From: Nesterenkonia xinjiangensis
Lineage (GTDB): Bacteria > Actinomycetota > Actinomycetes > Actinomycetales > Micrococcaceae
DNA length: 64,000 bases
Reading direction: 5' to 3'
Assembly: GCF_013410745.1 (NCBI RefSeq)
Contig: NZ_JACCFY010000001.1
Coordinates: forward strand, 2,666,001-2,730,000
Shown here: piece after piece, positions 62,545 through 64,000 of the stretch
How positions within the stretch are numbered: the first letter of the stretch is position 1
Layout of the letters: each line of letters opens with the position of its first letter
Made by a program: the position numbers and the translations under genes
The notes under the pieces: generated by a model
The model's input: the letters and a program-made list of their open reading frames with translations, nothing else
Told to the model about the DNA's origin: nothing
The model's database searches: none

Positions 62545-63131
62545 GGTCTCTGACGGTCTTCACCGGCTCCAGCCTCGGCCATGACCCCGTGCACGCCTGT
62601 GAAGTGCGCAGGCTCGGCGAGAGGCTGGCCAGGCAGGGTGTCACCGTCGTCTACGGGGGCGGGCACGTGGGACTCATGGGTGTGCTGGCCGACGCCGCTC
62701 TGCAGGCCGGCGGGGAGGTCCATGGGGTGATGCCTCGGGGGCTCGCGGACCGGGAGGCGGCCCATCCTGGGCTGACGCGCCTGGACGTCGTCGCCGACAT
62801 GCACGAGCGCAAGCGCCGCATGGCCGAGCTGGGCGAGGGGTTCCTCGCCATGCCCGGAGGCGCCGGAACTCTCGAGGAGCTCTTCGAGGTCTGGACCTGG
62901 CAGCACCTGGAGATCCACGCCAAACCTGTGGGGCTGTTCGACGTCGACGGCTTCTGGCAGCCGCTGCTGGCCGTGGTGGACCACATGATCGCCGCCGGCT
63001 TCCTCTCCTCCTCCCGGAGGGAGAGCCTGATCGTGGAGGAGGACGTCGAGCCCCTGATCGCCCGCCTGGGCTCGCGCGCCCAGCAGGCGGCTGCGGAACC
63101 CGGCGTTGAGGTGGACGTCTCGAAGATCTGA
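62541..63131 (+). CDS. LOG-family protein (cytokinin riboside 5'-monophosphate phosphoribohydrolase-like)
   Basis: 196 aa. The family motif PGGAGTLEELFEVWTW and the VYGGGHVGLMGVLADAAL region are clear. Related enzymes cut ribose 5-phosphate from nucleoside monophosphates (purine or cytokinin type). Start GTG 62541 overlaps the Nudix stop by 4 nt, so the two are cotranscribed and possibly form a nucleotide-cleaning pair (inference). Confidence 0.9.
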   Translation: MRSLTVFTGSSLGHDPVHACEVRRLGERLARQGVTVVYGGGHVGLMGVLADAALQAGGEVHGVMPRGLADREAAHPGLTRLDVVADMHERKRRMAELGEGFLAMPGGAGTLEELFEVWTWQHLEIHAKPVGLFDVDGFWQPLLAVVDHMIAAGFLSSSRRESLIVEEDVEPLIARLGSRAQQAAAEPGVEVDVSKI

Positions 63132-63159
63132 GCGCCATGTCGGAGCCGCCGCGACTGCT

Positions 63160-63165
63160 ATCCTC
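63160..63165 (+). promoter_or_regulatory. Possible -10 box of purU
   Basis: tatcct gives a transcript start near 63172 and a 72-nt leader before the ATG at 63244. Confidence 0.4.
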
Positions 63166-63243
63166 TCTTCGACCCCGGCGCCGATTCCCGCCGTGTTCCG
63201 TCCGGGAGCACCTGCACCCGCCGACCTCAGATCAGGAGTGAGC

Positions 63244-64000
63244 ATGACCTCCGTCGACGCGTCCCACACCGACATCGCCCGGCTCATCATCAGCTGCCCG
63301 GACCAGCCCGGGATCGTCGCCGCCGTCTCGGAAGTGATCACGGACCTGGGCGGGAACATCCTCACCCTGGACCAGTACAGCACCGGTGTGGCCGGGGGGC
63401 GCTTCTTCCAGCGCACCGTCTTCCACCTGCCGGGCCTCGCGGCGGCGCGTCCGGACGTCGAGGAGGCTGTGGAGACCCGCCTCGCGGCCCGCTTCGACAT
63501 GGACTGGAGCCTGACCGACGCCGGAACGCCCAAACGGGTGGCGATCTTCGCCTCGAAGACCGACCACTGCCTGCTGGACCTGCTCTGGCGGCACCGTCGA
63601 GGAGAGATCCCGATGGACATCGCGATGGTGATCTCGAATCACCCCGACCTCGCCGACGACGTCCGCCCGTTCGGCATCCCCTACATCCACGTCCCGGTGG
63701 ACAAGGACGACAAGGCCGCCGCCGAGGCCCGTCACCTCGAGCTGCTGCAGGGAAACGTGGACCTCATCGTGCTGGCCCGCTACATGCAGATCATCTCCGA
63801 GGACTTCCTGGACCAGGTCGGGGCCCCGGTGATCAACATCCACCACAGCTTCCTGCCTGCCTTCATCGGTGCAGGCCCCTATCAGAAGGCCAAGGACCGC
63901 GGCGTCAAGCTCATCGGGGCCACCGCCCACTACGTCACCAAGGATCTCGATGAAGGGCCGATCATCGAGCAGGACGTCATCAGGGTCTCCCACGGTGACG
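63244..64000 (+). CDS. purU: Formyltetrahydrofolate deformylase (3' end outside window)
   Basis: 252 codons are visible and the frame is open to the window edge. N-terminal ACT-like domain (LIISCPDQPGIVAAVSEVITDLGGNIL) and a formyl-hydrolase domain with HHSFLPAFIGAGPYQKAKDRGVKLIGATAHYV and DEGPIIEQDV containing the catalytic His and Asp. Hydrolyses 10-formyl-THF to formate and THF. ATG 63244 has aggag 5 nt upstream. Only the last residues, about 35, are likely missing. Confidence 0.94.
   Translation, partial: MTSVDASHTDIARLIISCPDQPGIVAAVSEVITDLGGNILTLDQYSTGVAGGRFFQRTVFHLPGLAAARPDVEEAVETRLAARFDMDWSLTDAGTPKRVAIFASKTDHCLLDLLWRHRRGEIPMDIAMVISNHPDLADDVRPFGIPYIHVPVDKDDKAAAEARHLELLQGNVDLIVLARYMQIISEDFLDQVGAPVINIHHSFLPAFIGAGPYQKAKDRGVKLIGATAHYVTKDLDEGPIIEQDVIRVSHGD

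Noticed and set aside
1-64000. Phage genes, insertion sequences, integrases, CRISPR arrays or a secondary-metabolite cluster
   Set aside because: I looked for transposase, integrase, cas, PKS/NRPS and toxin-antitoxin signatures and repeated spacers and found none.

Overview
The window is high-GC actinobacterial DNA. A WhiB1-type protein, a PdtaS-type histidine kinase, actinobacterial-type DapC and DapD, a 7Fe ferredoxin and several apparently leaderless genes all point to Actinomycetota, most likely order Micrococcales. A complete Mrp Na+/H+ antiporter operon, an ectoine hydroxylase and very acidic secreted lipoproteins suggest a salt- or alkali-tolerant member of the Micrococcaceae (a Nesterenkonia-like organism is my guess, not something the sequence proves). 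Most of the window is ordinary chromosome. I see no phage, integron, insertion sequence or CRISPR array.

Layout. 0-6.6 kb: the 3' part of a histidine kinase gene, whiB1, two small conserved proteins, the translation genes infC (ATC start behind a possible leader ORF), rpmI and rplT, then a SpoU rRNA methyltransferase and an RNHCP zinc protein. 6.6-17 kb: ectD facing an amidohydrolase, an ascorbate-type PTS (IIA, IIB, IIC) with an odd IIA/IIB overlap, acylphosphatase, an S9 peptidase, a VOC protein, a Tag glycosylase that has lost most of its zinc ligands, a CDF transporter and a membrane protein. 17-26 kb: a SodC-like lipoprotein, the Mrp antiporter operon (A/B fused, C, D, E, F, G) behind a long leader, and a YihY/BrkB protein.

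26-42 kb: two adjacent peptide/nickel-type ABC importers. The first has three tandem paralogous binding lipoproteins, two permeases and two ATPases. The second has one binding protein, an enlarged permease, a second permease and a fused double ATPase. Hairpins lie at gene junctions in both.

42-54 kb: typA, a small membrane protein, fdxA, dapC, gltA, a TetR repressor with a divergent FAD monooxygenase sharing a highly symmetric operator, an anchored acidic protein, and divergent dapD/dapE with only 30 bp between start codons. With dapC these supply three steps of the succinylase branch of lysine/DAP synthesis.

54-64 kb: a TAXI-type TRAP transporter, an SDR-GNAT pair, a sarcosine-oxidase-like flavoenzyme, a Tat-targeted amidase interrupted by an in-frame TGA, a photolyase, tRNA-Asn, a Nudix hydrolase, a LOG-family protein and the 5' part of purU.

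I did not find a clearly new multi-gene system. The most interesting signals are regulatory (leaderless promoters, the infC leader ORF, the symmetric TetR operator, the compact dapD/dapE promoter) and structural oddities in single genes.
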